From Histoplasma ohiense (lineage: Eukaryota > Ascomycota > Eurotiomycetes > Onygenales > Ajellomycetaceae): a stretch of DNA of 64,000 nucleotides. Shown piece by piece: positions 1 through 12,424 of the stretch. The notes under the pieces are model-generated. The model ran no database searches, was not told the DNA's origin, and was given only the letters and a program-made list of their open reading frames with translations. The translations under genes and the position numbers were made by a program. Where the stretch lies: NCBI GenBank assembly GCA_017607445.1, contig JAEVHH010000001.1:2604001-2668000 (forward strand), in the 5' to 3' direction. Each line of letters starts with the position of its first letter. Position 1 is the first letter of the stretch.

Positions 1-159
1 GATCCAGGGGGAGAAATTCATAAAGAAACCACACGCACAGATTCCCAACCAAAAGGCTAGCTCGCTTCCGTAGATGGCCATCCCGAGTATATCAAGTGTA
101 GGTTGGTATACTAGATTGAATTGTTAGACAAGGTGGTATCGGCATAGGAGATGATATAA
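1..159. other. left edge, no gene seen
   Basis: This is sequence downstream of the PQ-loop gene. No coding or RNA feature is recognised. It probably contains that gene's 3' untranslated region, which is inference from position only. Confidence 0.4.
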
Positions 160-1062
160 CTACTGAGTGATCTTTTTGCAATAGGGAGTGGTGAGAGGGG
201 AACGGGGCCGTAGTTTTAAATGAAGCATACAGATAGAAACCAGCGAAAATAAATCACCCGCCGCATCGATGGCCACAAACAGGAAACTTATTCCCCGCAC
301 AGTCCGATGGATATATATGTCCCAGTAGTGCCTAAGCACACCAGCAACGAGGAGACAGGCGCTTAAAATGGCCATCATGGTGATGGGCCATTGGACTTCG
401 TGATGCTTTGCGATTCGGAGCAAAAATATTAGGGCGGCTTGGACACCGCCGAACACGGCGCAGAGAATAAAAACAGTAATGAGACATTTTTTCACGGGCC
501 ATTTCTGAAATACATATATGTGTATGCGTATGCTTTAGCAATGCGTGCTCGAGAGCAATGTAGGGGGGTGGGGTGGATATAAGACCAAAATGATAAAATC
601 AATGTGTATACTTTTCCATAATACATGCACTGCGTCCACGTTGCGAGACTCAGCAGCGTTAAAATCTGAGGCTGGATCCGCAGGGCAATGTTGAACTCCT
701 CAACTATATTGTATGTCCCAAGCGGAACGCCAGCAATTGCCCATAGAATCATCATCGAAGGCTGTAGACCCTCGGTGTGGTGGCGCCGATGGTTTACTGC
801 GATTTGAGGGAGTAGCTGGGAAAACAAATGGTTAACGTTATTCGATCTCTCGGTGGAGGATTCAGAGCCATACATCCCCCAAATCTGCTTACCTGGATAC
901 ACCAGCAGACCTGCCGTTGCTGTTAGAACTTGAATTCAGGAATGGTAAAAATTATATCCAGAGACTGGGGAGGGATGAGTAAACAAAGAGGAGTTAACCA
1001 CCGCGATTTGAGCTTACAGCGCCAATGGTGCCCAAAACATTTGCTGCAACAGGGACATCCAT
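160..1062 (-). CDS. PQ-loop repeat membrane protein (cystinosin/YPQ-like superfamily)
   Basis: The four-exon model is 1062-1018, 910-893, 815-612 and 504-160, giving 203 aa. All three introns (107, 77 and 107 bp) have GT-AG ends and phase 0. The protein starts MDVPVAANVLGTIGA; exon 2 supplies only VCWCIQ; exon 3 opens with LLPQIAVNHRRHHTEGL, a PQ-loop motif with a Pro-Gln pair inside the membrane. A second motif-like stretch (TVRGISFLFVAIDAAGDLFS) lies in exon 4. Several hydrophobic segments follow one another, as expected for a small multi-span protein. PQ-loop proteins of this superfamily export amino acids from vacuoles or lysosomes or act in trafficking; substrate and compartment here are unknown. 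The start is the Met of the conserved N-terminus. It is about 500 bp from, and on the same strand as, the peroxidase gene; no functional link is evident. Confidence 0.85.
893..910 (-). other. 18-nt microexon of the PQ-loop gene
   Basis: Six codons (VCWCIQ) are flanked by an AG acceptor at 912-911 and a GTAAGC donor at 892-887. Joining exons 1, 2 and 3 gives an unbroken hydrophobic helix ending in the first PQ motif. Skipping it would keep the reading frame but remove six residues next to the PQ motif. Confidence 0.8.
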
Positions 1063-1560
1063 GTTATACATTAATACAAGTTGTTGAGAACATGAGGCTT
1101 GATTGGATATTGACATTCGTGAAGGTTGATAAGTTTGAAGTTTGCCATTCGCATATTGACTTGGCGTTTGCATAGTAAACCGACCCAACAACAATGACGA
1201 GCATGAGAATAATAATATTTGGGGTTCGCTGTTTCCACAAGAAAGTATCTAATTGAAAAAACCATTACGACATACATGGGACACACGTTAAAAAATATGA
1301 GCCCGAGGAATTAAGGTCAAAACGCGCCCTGCACATGCATAATAGAGAGATATAAAAGTGAGAACTAGCTATGTTTGATAGCCAACTTGATGAGGAAGAA
1401 CTGTCTGGGACAACGAAGCCACAGACACAGTAGATCGGTTGAAAAGAAGGCTAAAGAATCAACCGATATTATTCAAGAGCTTAGGCTACTTTCGGCTATA
1501 TCCAATCAATGTAAACCTATCCGTACATTGGTTGAGAATTAAGGCCCGCTTAGTTCAGAT
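1063..1560. other. intergenic, no gene seen
   Basis: Upstream of the PQ-loop gene and downstream of the peroxidase gene. Only short frames without recognisable similarity occur here. It presumably holds the PQ-loop promoter and the peroxidase 3' end; no motif was strong enough to annotate. Confidence 0.4.
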
Positions 1561-3301
1561 TCAGAGTGGAGTCCCGCCCTTCTTTGCACCGGGAAATGTA
1601 TCCAGCAACACATCCCAAATAGGCTTGCCGCCCTTGGTTAGGTCAGCCATTGCGGGACAGCCGAGATCAAGGAGAGGAGTGTTGATAGTCTCGGTCAGGA
1701 GCTTGAGTGGGGCTTCGAGGGTAGCGACGGTGCTAGATAGAACGTTTGGAGCGAAGGTTTTGATGAACTGGAGAAGGAAGCAGATGAGATTGTTATCTTC
1801 GAGAATATGGCCGGCGTTTGCAATCCCGCTTGTGAGATTGCCAAGGTCGATACCGGCGAAAGTGTTGATTTTACCCATGTTACCGCCGATGCTTCAATGT
1901 GAAGGTGTTATTAGTATGTGTGCTTTTTGTACACGACCATATACTGAGATCTATTTACGCCTGGAATGGTAGTTAAGGTCAGCAGCCTTGGAAGAACTAA
2001 CCTTGCCAACTCGGGATATTTAACAACCCAGTCAATAATATCAAGATTAAATTGGATTAGACCATAATCGACTGGCGTGCGATACCAGTTTTCTGGAATC
2101 CTTTCCCAACCCTCCTTGTACTCGAAGCAGTCCTCTTCGCCATAAATACCGTAGAAGTTCTTGATAATGTTTTTTGCTGCGATAAATCTCATTTAACATC
2201 ACTAATGCCTACCAAAAAGGCATAGGAAAGTTTCACTCACTCAAGGCACCCTGAGGATTTCCACTGGAATGGTTCCTGAATAGTCGACCGGGGAAAATAT
2301 ACCCAGCGTTGCGGTTGATCAAACCAGTAACCGGGCCGTAGTAGAAGTATGGGTTCTCAAATTTGCTTTCTTGGAATCTGTCCGCTGCCCGGCGTGCCAT
2401 GACGTCCATGTTATAATCCCCGACCGGGTGTTCCCTGGACATGTTATACCAAGCCATAAACTTGTCCATTCGAAGTGTATGTGCATTTCCTGTGGCATAT
2501 AGGTCATCTCGCGTATTGGAAGAGTCTGATTCGATCATGTTGTGAGACCCGATTAGACCTTGCGGGGTGCCTGACACGAATAATCAACGATATTGTTCAA
2601 AAGACACTGGAAATTCGTTCTTCTCATACCAACCAAGCCAAGAAGATCGTGCAGGATATTTTCAGACAGATGAGTCGGCCCTCCAATGCTGAATCCTGGA
2701 GTTAAGGAGATTGGATTCCCAACCCACACAGTTCCCAAGACTCCAAGAATTGTCGCAAGGTCGAGACCCATTCCATATACTACACATAGAGGTCATATTA
2801 ATCAAAAGTTAAGGTGCGCTCGTTGGCAGGTAGCGCTCACCATTGTTGATCGCAAAGATAACTTGAGCTGTCTGTAGACCTGTTAGATTTTAAAATGAGC
2901 CATGTAGGGCAGCTTTCAAGTACAGTTGTAACTCCGTTATGTGGGATATATCCATGGTTTGCCAAAGCGTTCAAGCCTGGGCAAGGGCCTCGCTGATCAC
3001 CGGCTTCGAAGTTGGGTGGTACGAAAGCATGTTTTCCAGTAGCTATGTTCAATGTTAGCTACTATCACAGGTAGACATGTCAATTTTCCATCTTACTCTC
3101 GATGGGCTTTTTCATTGTGTCGAAGAGCAGCCGCTTTTCGCGCTTATGCTTGAGCTCGGCTTGAAGCTGCGCATACGGACATCCTTCGTGAGACTGATCC
3201 GCATTGAATCTAGCAATGTTCTCCACAGTCGGCAGGGCATTGACGAGGGCATCCAACCCCAGAATAGGGAAGGTAAAGGAGAGAATTGAAAACTTCATCA
3301 C
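1561..3301 (-). CDS. secreted chloroperoxidase-like haem-thiolate peroxidase (Peroxidase_2 family)
   Basis: Seven exons read as 3301-3097, 3042-2924, 2871-2841, 2779-2630, 2570-2241, 2176-2002 and 1891-1561, giving 446 aa with every junction in frame. The N-terminus is a hydrophobic signal-peptide-like segment ending near VNALP. The haem-ligand motif PCP occurs in DQRGPCPGLNALANHGYIPH, where the Cys is the expected proximal iron ligand. The distal acid region reads SHNMIESDSSNTRDDL, comparable to the acid-base Glu region of chloroperoxidases and unspecific peroxygenases. The 446 aa length is in the range of the longer peroxygenase-like members. These enzymes use hydrogen peroxide to halogenate or oxygenate organic substrates; relatives include the aflatoxin-pathway protein StcC. 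The substrate is unknown and the neighbours do not form an obvious biosynthetic cluster. Confidence 0.87.
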
Positions 3302-5686
3302 AAACGAAAAGGCGACAGTTCCGAGAAAAGAATATATGAAACGAATGACTGGAACCTAAAGTCTGCTCATGTAAAATATCATACGGCGCCTGGTAAAGGA
3401 GTGGACAAGATCAAACGATCAAAGATCTCGAAAATGAGTGACAAAATGAATGGATTCTCCAGTTCGACCAAGGCAAGTTTTGTCGAAGGAAAATGGGAAT
3501 AGATGGATACCTCGAAGAGAAAGAAGCAAATAGGGGCCAGAAGATCCAGGAAATATTCCGGCCCAAACCGACCAGAGGCCGATCATTCAGTCTGTGATGA
3601 GGAATTCACATCCCCAAATCCAGCCGCATCATCAGCGGTTGAGCAGCTTTGCTGAATGTTGCTGGCCTACGATACTAGTATAGTAGCTCCACCACGGGAA
3701 GCGGAGGTAACCTGTGAAGCCCTAAACCGACAGGGTTCAGTTGGCGCAGCGTCATGCATGGAAGGGTGAACTGGACATGGCTTGGAATGAACCAATGACT
3801 CCATTTTCATTATTCAGTAGGTCGCCGCCTGCTGGAAGTAGACTCGGTCCAAGCAGGCACTGGACGAGGACTTGTCGAAGTCGTCTCTCTTGTGCAGGGG
3901 GTGGACCGGGCATATTGGACCGGCGAGGTGGATGCATACTAGCGCTACGATGCCAACCCTTGCTACATTACTCATAGGATTTCGTGATAAGCTTCTTTTG
4001 AGAAACCTTGAAAAACATGGGGAAAGGGAGATCCTTATCTTATGCTGCCAGGATTCAAGAGGAGGACAGGGCAACTTAGGACTGGACTTGGTGGCCCGAA
4101 GGCTTTTGCTGCATCCATGGATGTTTCATGACCACGTGACATCCTCCTCCATCAGATTCTCCCACCGTGACATCGACTCGGCTTTCTTGGATCAACAAGA
4201 ACCGTCCAGATGTGCCGATTCCCAATACTTAAGGTTTCAGAGTGACAAGGGTATGAGCCTGAGTCAACATATGAATGCCTTCAGATCAATTGAGATGTGT
4301 TCATTTCTAGTGGGCGGCAACTCTGCGAAGTGAGCTTTGTCATTTGCAACATACAATCAAGCCCTATATTCGGCGCTTTGGCGGGGAGCTGTACACCGGC
4401 AAACTCGCTCCACAGAGACGGCAAGCACGTCTTGATCATAGCTAATGGACTGGACTGAATATGCGCCGACATTGACCATTTAGAATCGAAAGAACGCCAA
4501 ACTCTCAATCCAACAGACTCTCTTTTCTTCAGTAACTTGGATACCAGAAACACATGGATGACAGAGAGTGTACTACAGAAAAATGTCCAAAGGAGCCCAT
4601 TCCTGTTAGGACTAGTCGTACTCTTAATTAATTAAGAGTGGTAAGAAGCAGCTCATGAGGTTGAGAACCGAGAAACCATCCTCATTATGATCTCCGGCAT
4701 GGACAGTTTCTTTGCCAATGCAAAGTGTGACCTTGGAAGAGAGGTTCGAGTTGGTGGGCGTTGGCAGCTTTGACCCAGCATATCGTGACTCTTACCCCCC
4801 ATTCACATCCTTATTACTGGGGCCCACGAGTATTTCCAAGGTTGTTAGCGCTTGATCACGCTCAGGGGATACGACCCGTGCTATATGTCGAACAGCATGC
4901 TCCCTTAAAGCTATCCCCGGTAAAACCAACGTTCTTCCGGTCAGAATTTAATTTCGCATACTTGCTGATAAGCCTCGTGCGGGTAGAAACCCATTTTTAC
5001 TGCGTTTATGGGAGTTCGTCTATCGCGATTTTGTTTGGCTCGCTTCTGTCCTAGACTCTTGGGCTAACACCGTCCCCACCGCACTCGAGTATGGGTATGT
5101 TTGAGGCTTGCAGGGTTTGTTCCTCCCTTAGCTTTCAGCCTCTGGTCGGTGATCAGCGTCAGCAGCTTTTAGTTTATTTGCTTGACGCATCGTTGAAGTT
5201 TGTTTGTGATGCTTCCTGAAGTTGACCTCTCGATTTGTGACCATAAGCCGTTTGATACGATAACTTGAGAGAAGCCGAGAGCGACCTTCCACGATCCTAG
5301 CCGACCCTTCGGAAGCTGGAAGATGGAACCCCCGTCAAGCGCTGACGCCGAGTTGAACCTGAAGGACTATCAATGCTCGGCCAGAATCTCAATTTCTCTT
5401 GCTCCTTGTGCCTTGGGAACAATTCACCTTGGTCCACTGTCAAAATCACAGCCGCTCATGTATATTTTTTTTGAACAGGATTCCGTATTTCCATTCCTTA
5501 TTATTAGCCTCGTTCTGCTTATTTTCTAATTTTCTATTCTCGCAGCATTGACCTGTTGAATTCTTTCGACTTTCTCTTTGTCAACTCTTCACTTTCATCG
5601 GGTTTACCTTCGTGACCCCTCAGTCTCTTCTACACATGTACAGCAATTGGACATCACGCTGCCTCTGTGGTACTTAGACCGTGGAT
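3302..5686. other. intergenic, no gene seen
   Basis: About 2.4 kb without a supportable gene. The longest frame (3872-4333, plus) has no recognisable domain, no clear splice partners and mixed composition, so I treat it as chance. A perfect 20-bp palindrome lies at 4620-4639. The part next to 5687 is a pyrimidine-rich leader that likely belongs to the receptor gene. Confidence 0.45.
4620..4639. repeat. perfect 20-bp palindrome
   Basis: The sequence ACTCTTAATTAATTAAGAGT equals its own reverse complement. It lies in a long intergenic region with no gene within about 1 kb. It could be a dimeric protein site or chance; nothing else here supports a role. Confidence 0.6.
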
Positions 5687-7351
5687 ATGAAGGCCTTCAA
5701 CATCTTCTTAACGGGGCTTGCAATCCTATTATCAGCAGTGCAGGCAGAGAAAATCTATATACCGAAATGCACGGTAGGGCGAGCCCTGGATAGTCACATA
5801 TGCCACATAGCTAAAATGCAATCAGATCGAGTGTACGAAACTAGCAATCTCTCAGCTATGCTCGCTCACAGATGTGAAATGCATGGACACCTGCACAAAC
5901 CCAGAACTCGAGGCGAAGATTGCACCATGCGTGGAACAGAAATGTACAGTCAGGGAATCTTTGAGTATGTGGTCACCGCAATGACAATCGCTATCAACGG
6001 CTACTGATTTATCGCAGCGACGCAGCGGATATCTGATTTAAAATGTGGACGCCCAATCCGAGATCGCACTAAGGTGGTATCTATTGCTGGTGTGGTTGGG
6101 GGTGGTGTTGCGTTTGTGGCGTTCATTTTGCGAATGATGGCAAGATTGCCGTTTTTCAATGGAGGGCCATTTGGTATGGACGATGTGATGATAATTGTAG
6201 CAATGGTTAGTAGCCCGGGATGACTGGCCTGCCGCTTGAGCTCTGGCTAACTCAATATTAGATCTTCACAATCCCCTTCACCGTTTTCTCGGTATTCAGT
6301 GAGTGTCATTGATTCTGAGATAGCCGCGGGGCAATGTTGCTAATAACCAATCTGCTTCCAACAGTCGCAAACGCCGGCCTCGGGAAAGACATATGGCACG
6401 TTGATTTCGATGATATTACAAAAGTTCTTTACGTTCGTAATATGCCTATCAGATCGGCGTGCTCTTTGCGTAACTGACAAACCCTAGATCTACTATTGGG
6501 ACGAGTGGATTTACTTCTCGGCTATCGTTCCGACAAAAATGTCCCTTCACTTCTTCTATCTTCGCATATTCCCAAAAAAGAGTTTCAGGATAGCAATATA
6601 TATCGTCATGGGCATCACTCTGGCATACGGTATCGTGTTCATCCTCGTATCCGTATTCCAGTGCTCTCCTATCAAAACCGCATGGCTCCGGTGGGATGGC
6701 ACTGCGCCAGGCCACTGCAATAATATCAACTTGCAGGGCTGGACAAGTGCGGCGATCAATATTGTCTTGGACTTCGTTACGTTGGCTCTCCCTTTGAGAG
6801 AGTTATCCCAAATGGACCTCTGGCGCAAAAAGAAGATCCACATATGTATCATGTTCAGCGTCGGTTCTTTGTACGTTGATATTCACACTCCATTCCCATC
6901 TCATTGCAACATAAAAGGCTGACGAGAAAACTTGATAGCGTCACAATCGTTAGCATTCTCCGCCTCCAATCACTACTCAAATTTGCTAAATCACGTAATT
7001 TTACTTGTGAGTCTACTTTATTGTTAATGTATTACATGTTCATGAATTCAGACTGAACTACTTCCAGGGGATTATGTCGAAATGGGCTACTGGAGTACAA
7101 TTGAGGTCCACGTGGGCATCATCTGCGCATGTATGCCAGCAATTCGATCACTCCTTCGAAGACTGTTCCCCAGATTCTTCTCCCACACGCAACACCAGAA
7201 ATCAGGCACATTCGGTAATAGCTCATCTCATGACGAGTCTGTAATGCGCAACTCGCAGCCTCCAAAATCTGATTTTCATGAGTCGGACTCGTTGCCTCTT
7301 GTCGATGTCTATAATTCTCGACCGCAGTACAGCTACTTCCACGCCAAGTAG
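5687..7351 (+). CDS. CFEM-domain seven-transmembrane receptor-like protein (Pth11-type)
   Basis: Eight exons: 5687-5773, 5826-5964, 6018-6205, 6262-6298, 6365-6432, 6488-6870, 6939-7006 and 7068-7351, all in frame, 417 aa. Exon 1 encodes a signal peptide ending around SAVQA. A CFEM domain follows with eight Cys: PKC, IEC, QLC, VKC, DTC, APC, QKC and, across the exon 2/3 junction, LKC. After CGRPIRDRTKVVSI come membrane segments of the fungal rhodopsin-like domain, with FGMDDVMIIVAM, NAGLGKDIW and CNNINLQGWTSAAINIVLD as family signatures. The C-terminus is polar and Ser-rich, probably cytoplasmic. Pth11-type receptors sense surface or host cues and signal through G proteins in plant-associated fungi; the ligand here is unknown. 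The fourth and fifth Cys are separated by three residues (MDT), wider than the usual Cys-x-Cys. Confidence 0.86.
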
Positions 7352-10322
7352 CCCTCATCTTGCCAGTGTGACTGGTTGTTCCGTCGGTTTTCGCCGTATT
7401 TTGAGTCCACCGCCGTGTTCTCTTCTTTTCTGTCACTAACATTTTAGACTTTGATAATCATTTCCTTGTTTTCCTTTTTGCTTACGCAGTACTTGATCTT
7501 GAAGATCACAGATACTAACTATACTTGCGCTCATTTGACACCGCCCAATAATGTAATTGGCGAGACCCATTTCTTTTCTTTTTTTCTTATACCATTGGCA
7601 GTGCTTTTCAGTTGGGAGTAATATTTTTGGTAGAATCGAAAAGGGGGTTTATTATGGCTGCAAATAACCTTGGCTATTTCAAACAAACTAATCCGTACAG
7701 CGTAAGCATCCCGCATATTTTGCCGTCATGGCATCTCAATGAACTAACGGTGGACACCCCCACTGCTTGAGTGGAGCATCCCCTCACACCATGAAATCGT
7801 GATTGTTTTTAAAGTGGGTCGTTCGGCAAGAAGCCTTGTTTCATACTATTGGCCAACTATTCTCAATACTCTAAACATTCGCCACAAACTACGTTTCTGA
7901 TCCTGCCAAGGTATATATATATATAGATATACATTCCCGGGCGAGCAGTTACGAAAGACGTTTACAGAGGACGTGGGATGGGCGATCCTCCAATGTCTCT
8001 TGGTTACAAACGTGGAACATACTCTACCCACCCCATCAGATTGAGAATTTGAACGAATACTCATTGATGGCGTTCTCGGACCCTGTCCCTTGCCAGCCAC
8101 CGTTGAGCTATTGTGCTGATGTTGTCCACTGTGTCGGAGAATAGTGCTTACTCAAGGTTTCGTTCCTGGCAGATGATCGGCATATTAGCCTGTCTTTAAG
8201 ATACTCCTTGACCCGGCCTGGTCCTTCAGCATGACAGATCACTTCAACAGAAGGATCGTGTGGGTAAACAATTGTCAGGTGCTATTGGAAGGTAATACGA
8301 AATTCTTTGGAACAGCTTGCTATACGCTAAGCTTTATTATTCCCGATGGATACTGTCATGCCCAACAATATATTACTATGTGGAGGGCTTCGTCAACATG
8401 TTCCAGGCTTTTAGGGACCTGATTCCGATGTGCTGTGCATGCTCACAGCCCAGAGACCGCTTTTTAGGCAACGTGAGATGGGAAAAAGCAAATATGCGAC
8501 TAGGAAGAACAACTAAAACAATACAAGCAAAACCTGCGACAGGCATGGCGAGAAAAAGAATCCCGGCATGGGATGCGTCTTGGATTACGAAGCCCAGGTC
8601 GCTTTGATAATAAGTATCATCATCTCTGAGGCCGGATTAATTGGGATGGCAGTGGGTTTCACAACTACACTCGGTTGCGCATATGTGAAGAAGAGCCTTT
8701 CAAGCCAGCCGCCCTCTTTGATTTTCATCCCGAATATTGCCTCAATGTTATTGGGTCAAGAATGAATGATATATCAATGGTGTTCATGGGCATTGTTCTG
8801 GATGATTTCTTGAACATCAATGCAAAACTTATGACAGACGACAATTCCGAGAAATCATGCACCTTGCCGTGTCATCTCGTAAAGGGGGTCGCCGAATTTG
8901 GGATTTGGAAATGATCGACCAACTCTCATGCGACGGATTTCCGTAGTCGTGGCCAGTACTTTGATGATAATTCAACAGAATGCAGGGAAGTACCATGCAC
9001 AAATTTGAATACTCTCGTCTTTAACTACTGCGTACTGTTTGAGTAAGTCTTGAGAATAGTAACTAGCATGAACCATGTGGCTTTGAAAGATACTTACCCA
9101 GGAGGTAAATATAGATCGAGGTTTTTACCAGTCCTATGAATGAGACCAGTCAGATATCGCAATGTGTTTGGAGTTCAAGATCCCACCCAAGCTTTTCCTT
9201 CGCTTCCCTCATCACTCTTCTTGCTTATGCTGGTATACTCCGGTATTTTCGTTCATGGCACACCTGTGTACGAGTGTTTTGAAGCTGATCCAGCGCCAGG
9301 GCTATTTCTTTGAGCCCTATTATTATCCCCTGCATACTCAAGATGAATACGAACTGGTAGACAACCTAACAAAATGGGAGTTGGTACACCAAAGCTTGAA
9401 CATGACTTTCAAACATGACCAGAGATTAGCATTTGGTTAAGGTTAGGCAATGGTGGCGCCCGGGGGAATATTGAAATCATCGCTAAGGACATTGGAACCC
9501 CCACCTGAAGGTTTTTCCGGCCGAATATGGGTTTTCCACAGCTTACTGCATACTCCATCTGAACCACTCAAGAGAATATGTCCCGGGTTTAACAGGAGAT
9601 CAACATGGAACGTAGCATTCCTGGAACTCAATTACTTTAACCAGGTGGTAATCGAAATTCGGATTCCTCAAAGCATCACTTGGCCATCTACCGAGCACTC
9701 ACTGAGCAGAGGGTTGGAGAACTGCCTTTCGCGTGGAAGACTCTCCTAACGGTAGATGGCTGCCATACTGGAAAATTCTCGCTGAGCCGCAAGTGGCCAG
9801 GTTCATGCAAAGGCTCGATGAGAAAGCGCCATAAGCGGGCCGCCGGGACCTCCATCCTCCGCGGCGAAGCACCGTATCCACATATCATTTCGGATGTGAG
9901 TAATAATACTTGTGGACATCCGTATATCCACATATCTCCACCCATGTCCGCAGCTCCAGCGCTAGCTGAACCAACTCAATGGGGGGTTGTCTTTGGCCCT
10001 GAGAGATGTCCTCCGGACTCTGAAGTATGAACTGCTTCCCGCTATTCTAGAGGAGCTCCAGGTTAAGGGGTCATTTGAAATAATTTGACCTCCCAAGTGA
10101 AATCAAATGATCGGACGGTGAAGTTGGTCGCTTGGTATCTTCATTACTTATTCCTACGGATATCGCCTCTTGTTTCTATATTTTATTTCTTTTCTTGTTT
10201 CTACCTTCGTTTTCCAGCATTTGCAACTTCAAAACACCTCGCCTTTGCGAGGCTGCGGTTTTTAAAGCTGGCAGCGGGTTTGTACAATATTCCAGTTACG
10301 GTGACTAAAGTTTCTTGAGAAT
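7352..10322. other. intergenic, no gene seen
   Basis: Nearly 3 kb between the receptor and the GMC gene. I looked for spliced genes on both strands, including the frames at 8231-8914 and 9443-10030, and found no conserved motif or coherent exon chain. It may contain decayed sequence or untranslated regions. The last 250 bp are the pyrimidine-rich leader of the GMC gene. Confidence 0.4.
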
Positions 10323-12424
10323 ATGCTCTTTCGACATGGTCTAGGCTTGCTCGCCCTCGTCACCTCTGACGTGCTGGCTGCGAAGTAAGTATCAAGTGCT
10401 CATCGGATGAAGATGTGAAACTGTGGGTTACTGACCCTTCTGATAGTTTCCATGCAAGGCATCACAACCACATCCATGCTACCTACGAAAAACGGCAATC
10501 GTCCAATACCACAGAGGAATATGAATATGTCATTGTCGGATCTGGCCCCGGCGGGGGCCCTCTCGCATCTAGGCTTGCTCTTGCGGGGCATAAAGTCCTT
10601 CTGATCGAAGCTGGCGATGACCAAGGCGATTCCGAAGTTTATCAAACCCCAGCTCTTCATCTGCAATCGAGTGAATATCAAGAAATGCGCTGGGACTATT
10701 GGGTTAACCATTACTCTGATCTCGAACGCCAAGAGAAAGATTCCAAATTTACTTATGGGAAACCCGATGGCCAATTCCATGTCGGAGCAGCTGCACCTGT
10801 AGATGCCAAACCTTTGGGAATTATATATCCAAGAGCAGGAACGCTCGGAGGCTGCGCCTCCCATAATGCTTTGATTAGTGTTTATCCTCATAGGAGTGAT
10901 TGGCATAACATCCAAACCGTCACTGGTGATGCATCCTGGGCTCCGGATAAAATGCGCAAATTTTTTGAGCGTCTAGAGCGGTCGCGATATTTGCCTAATG
11001 GCATTGTCGGTCATGGTTTCGAAGGTTGGTTCGAAACTAGCCTGACAAACTTGGGAATCGTCGTGCAGGACCTCAAACTCGTCTCCCTGGTCGTTGCTAT
11101 TGGCACTGCCATGGGAAAAGGTGTCGGCAGGCTGATCTCAACTGTAGCTGGCTTAGGAGAGGCTTTGCTTTCTGATCTTAACTCCGATAGTCCTCTTCGT
11201 GACTCCACTGAGGCCGTATACCAGGTTCCCATCGCTGTCAATACTCATGGGTATAAGCGAAACGGCCCTCGTGAATTCATCCTCCAGACCGCCAATGCGG
11301 TCAATGAAGATGGCTCGCGAAAATACCATCTGGATATTGCCCTCAATACACTTGCAACCAATGTTCGATTCGACACATCTGGTCCTGTCCCGAAGGCCGT
11401 TGGTGTAGATTTCCTAAAGGGCCAAAGTCTCTATTCAGCCGATCCTCGTGCTTCTGATTCCCGGAAGGGAACCCCAGGCAGTGTCACTGCAACTAAAGAA
11501 GTTATTCTCTCCGCCGGAGCATTTAATACCCCTCAACTGCTCAAACTGAGCGGTATCGGACCCAAGGATGAGCTAGAGAAATTCGATATCCCGGTCCTTG
11601 TCGACCTTCCCGGAGTTGGCCAGAACCTCCAGGATCGCTACGAGATAGGTCTTGTGGCAGAGACCGAGACTGATTTCTCCATCACTTCCAAATGTACCTT
11701 CTTAACCACAGACCCAGACCCATGCCTTGAACAGTACCGGCATGGCGAATCTGCTGTTGGAAAGGGAACCTACACCACCAACGGCCTCGCCATCGCAATT
11801 ATCAAACGCTCTTCCGTCGCCAGTGGCGATCCCGATCTGTTCATCACTGGCGCCCCAGCCTACTTCGACGGCTACTTTCCCGGCTACTCCGTTAAGGCAC
11901 TTGCTGATGCTCGTCACTGGACTTGGCTTACGCTCAAAGCACACACTCGTAATAACGCGGGAACCGTCAAGCTACGCTCCAAGGATCCCCGCGATATGCC
12001 CGAGATTAACTTTAATTCGTTCGACGCTGGCGTCACCACTGATGGCGCAGATGAGAAGGATCTCCAGGCCGTTGTCGAAGCGGTGCAGTTTTCGCGCGAG
12101 ATCTTCAAGAGCGTAGTCCCCATCGAAGGCAGCTTCAAGGAAGTTTGGCCTGGCCCCGAGCGAGCCAACGACACCGAGAGCCTCAAGGACTTTATCAAGA
12201 AGGAGGCGTGGGGTCACCATGCGTCCTGCACATGTCCAATTGGCGCTGACAATGATCCAATGGCTGTACTGGATTCCAATTTCCGCGTGCGTGGCGTTGA
12301 GGGCCTGCGCGTTGTGGATGCCTCTGTCTTCCCTAAGATTCCCGGTTTCTACATTGCCGTTCCTATCTATATGATCAGCGAGAAAGCTTCGGATGTCATT
12401 CTCCAGGCTGCGAAAGGAGTTTAA
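10323..12424 (+). CDS. secreted GMC-family FAD oxidoreductase
   Basis: Two exons, 10323-10384 and 10447-12424, joined through a GTAAGT donor, give 679 aa. Exon 1 is a signal peptide (MLFRHGLGLLALVTSDVLAA). The FAD-binding Rossmann motif is EYVIVGSGPGGGPLASRL followed by the ribose-binding acid in LLIEAGDD. The second GMC signature is AGTLGGCASHNALISVYPHR, and the C-terminal substrate domain ends with WGHHASCTCPIG and LRVVDASVFPKIPGFYIA. The family oxidises alcohols, sugars or choline using FAD and oxygen or another acceptor. The first catalytic His is present (GHHAS), but the place where an Asn or His normally follows in the last motif reads PGFYIA. Secretion suggests an extracellular oxidase; the substrate is not predictable from sequence. 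Confidence 0.9.

Noticed and set aside
2233..2577. Separate small genes in the peroxidase region
   Set aside because: These frames are exons of one peroxidase gene; exact splice joins give one continuous protein with family motifs throughout.
3872..4333. 153-residue open frame on the plus strand
   Set aside because: No recognisable motif, no leader or splice context, and overlapping frames of similar length on the other strand; treated as chance.
7846..10030. Possible spliced gene between the receptor and the GMC gene
   Set aside because: Several medium frames exist on both strands, but I could not link them into exons with any conserved motif.
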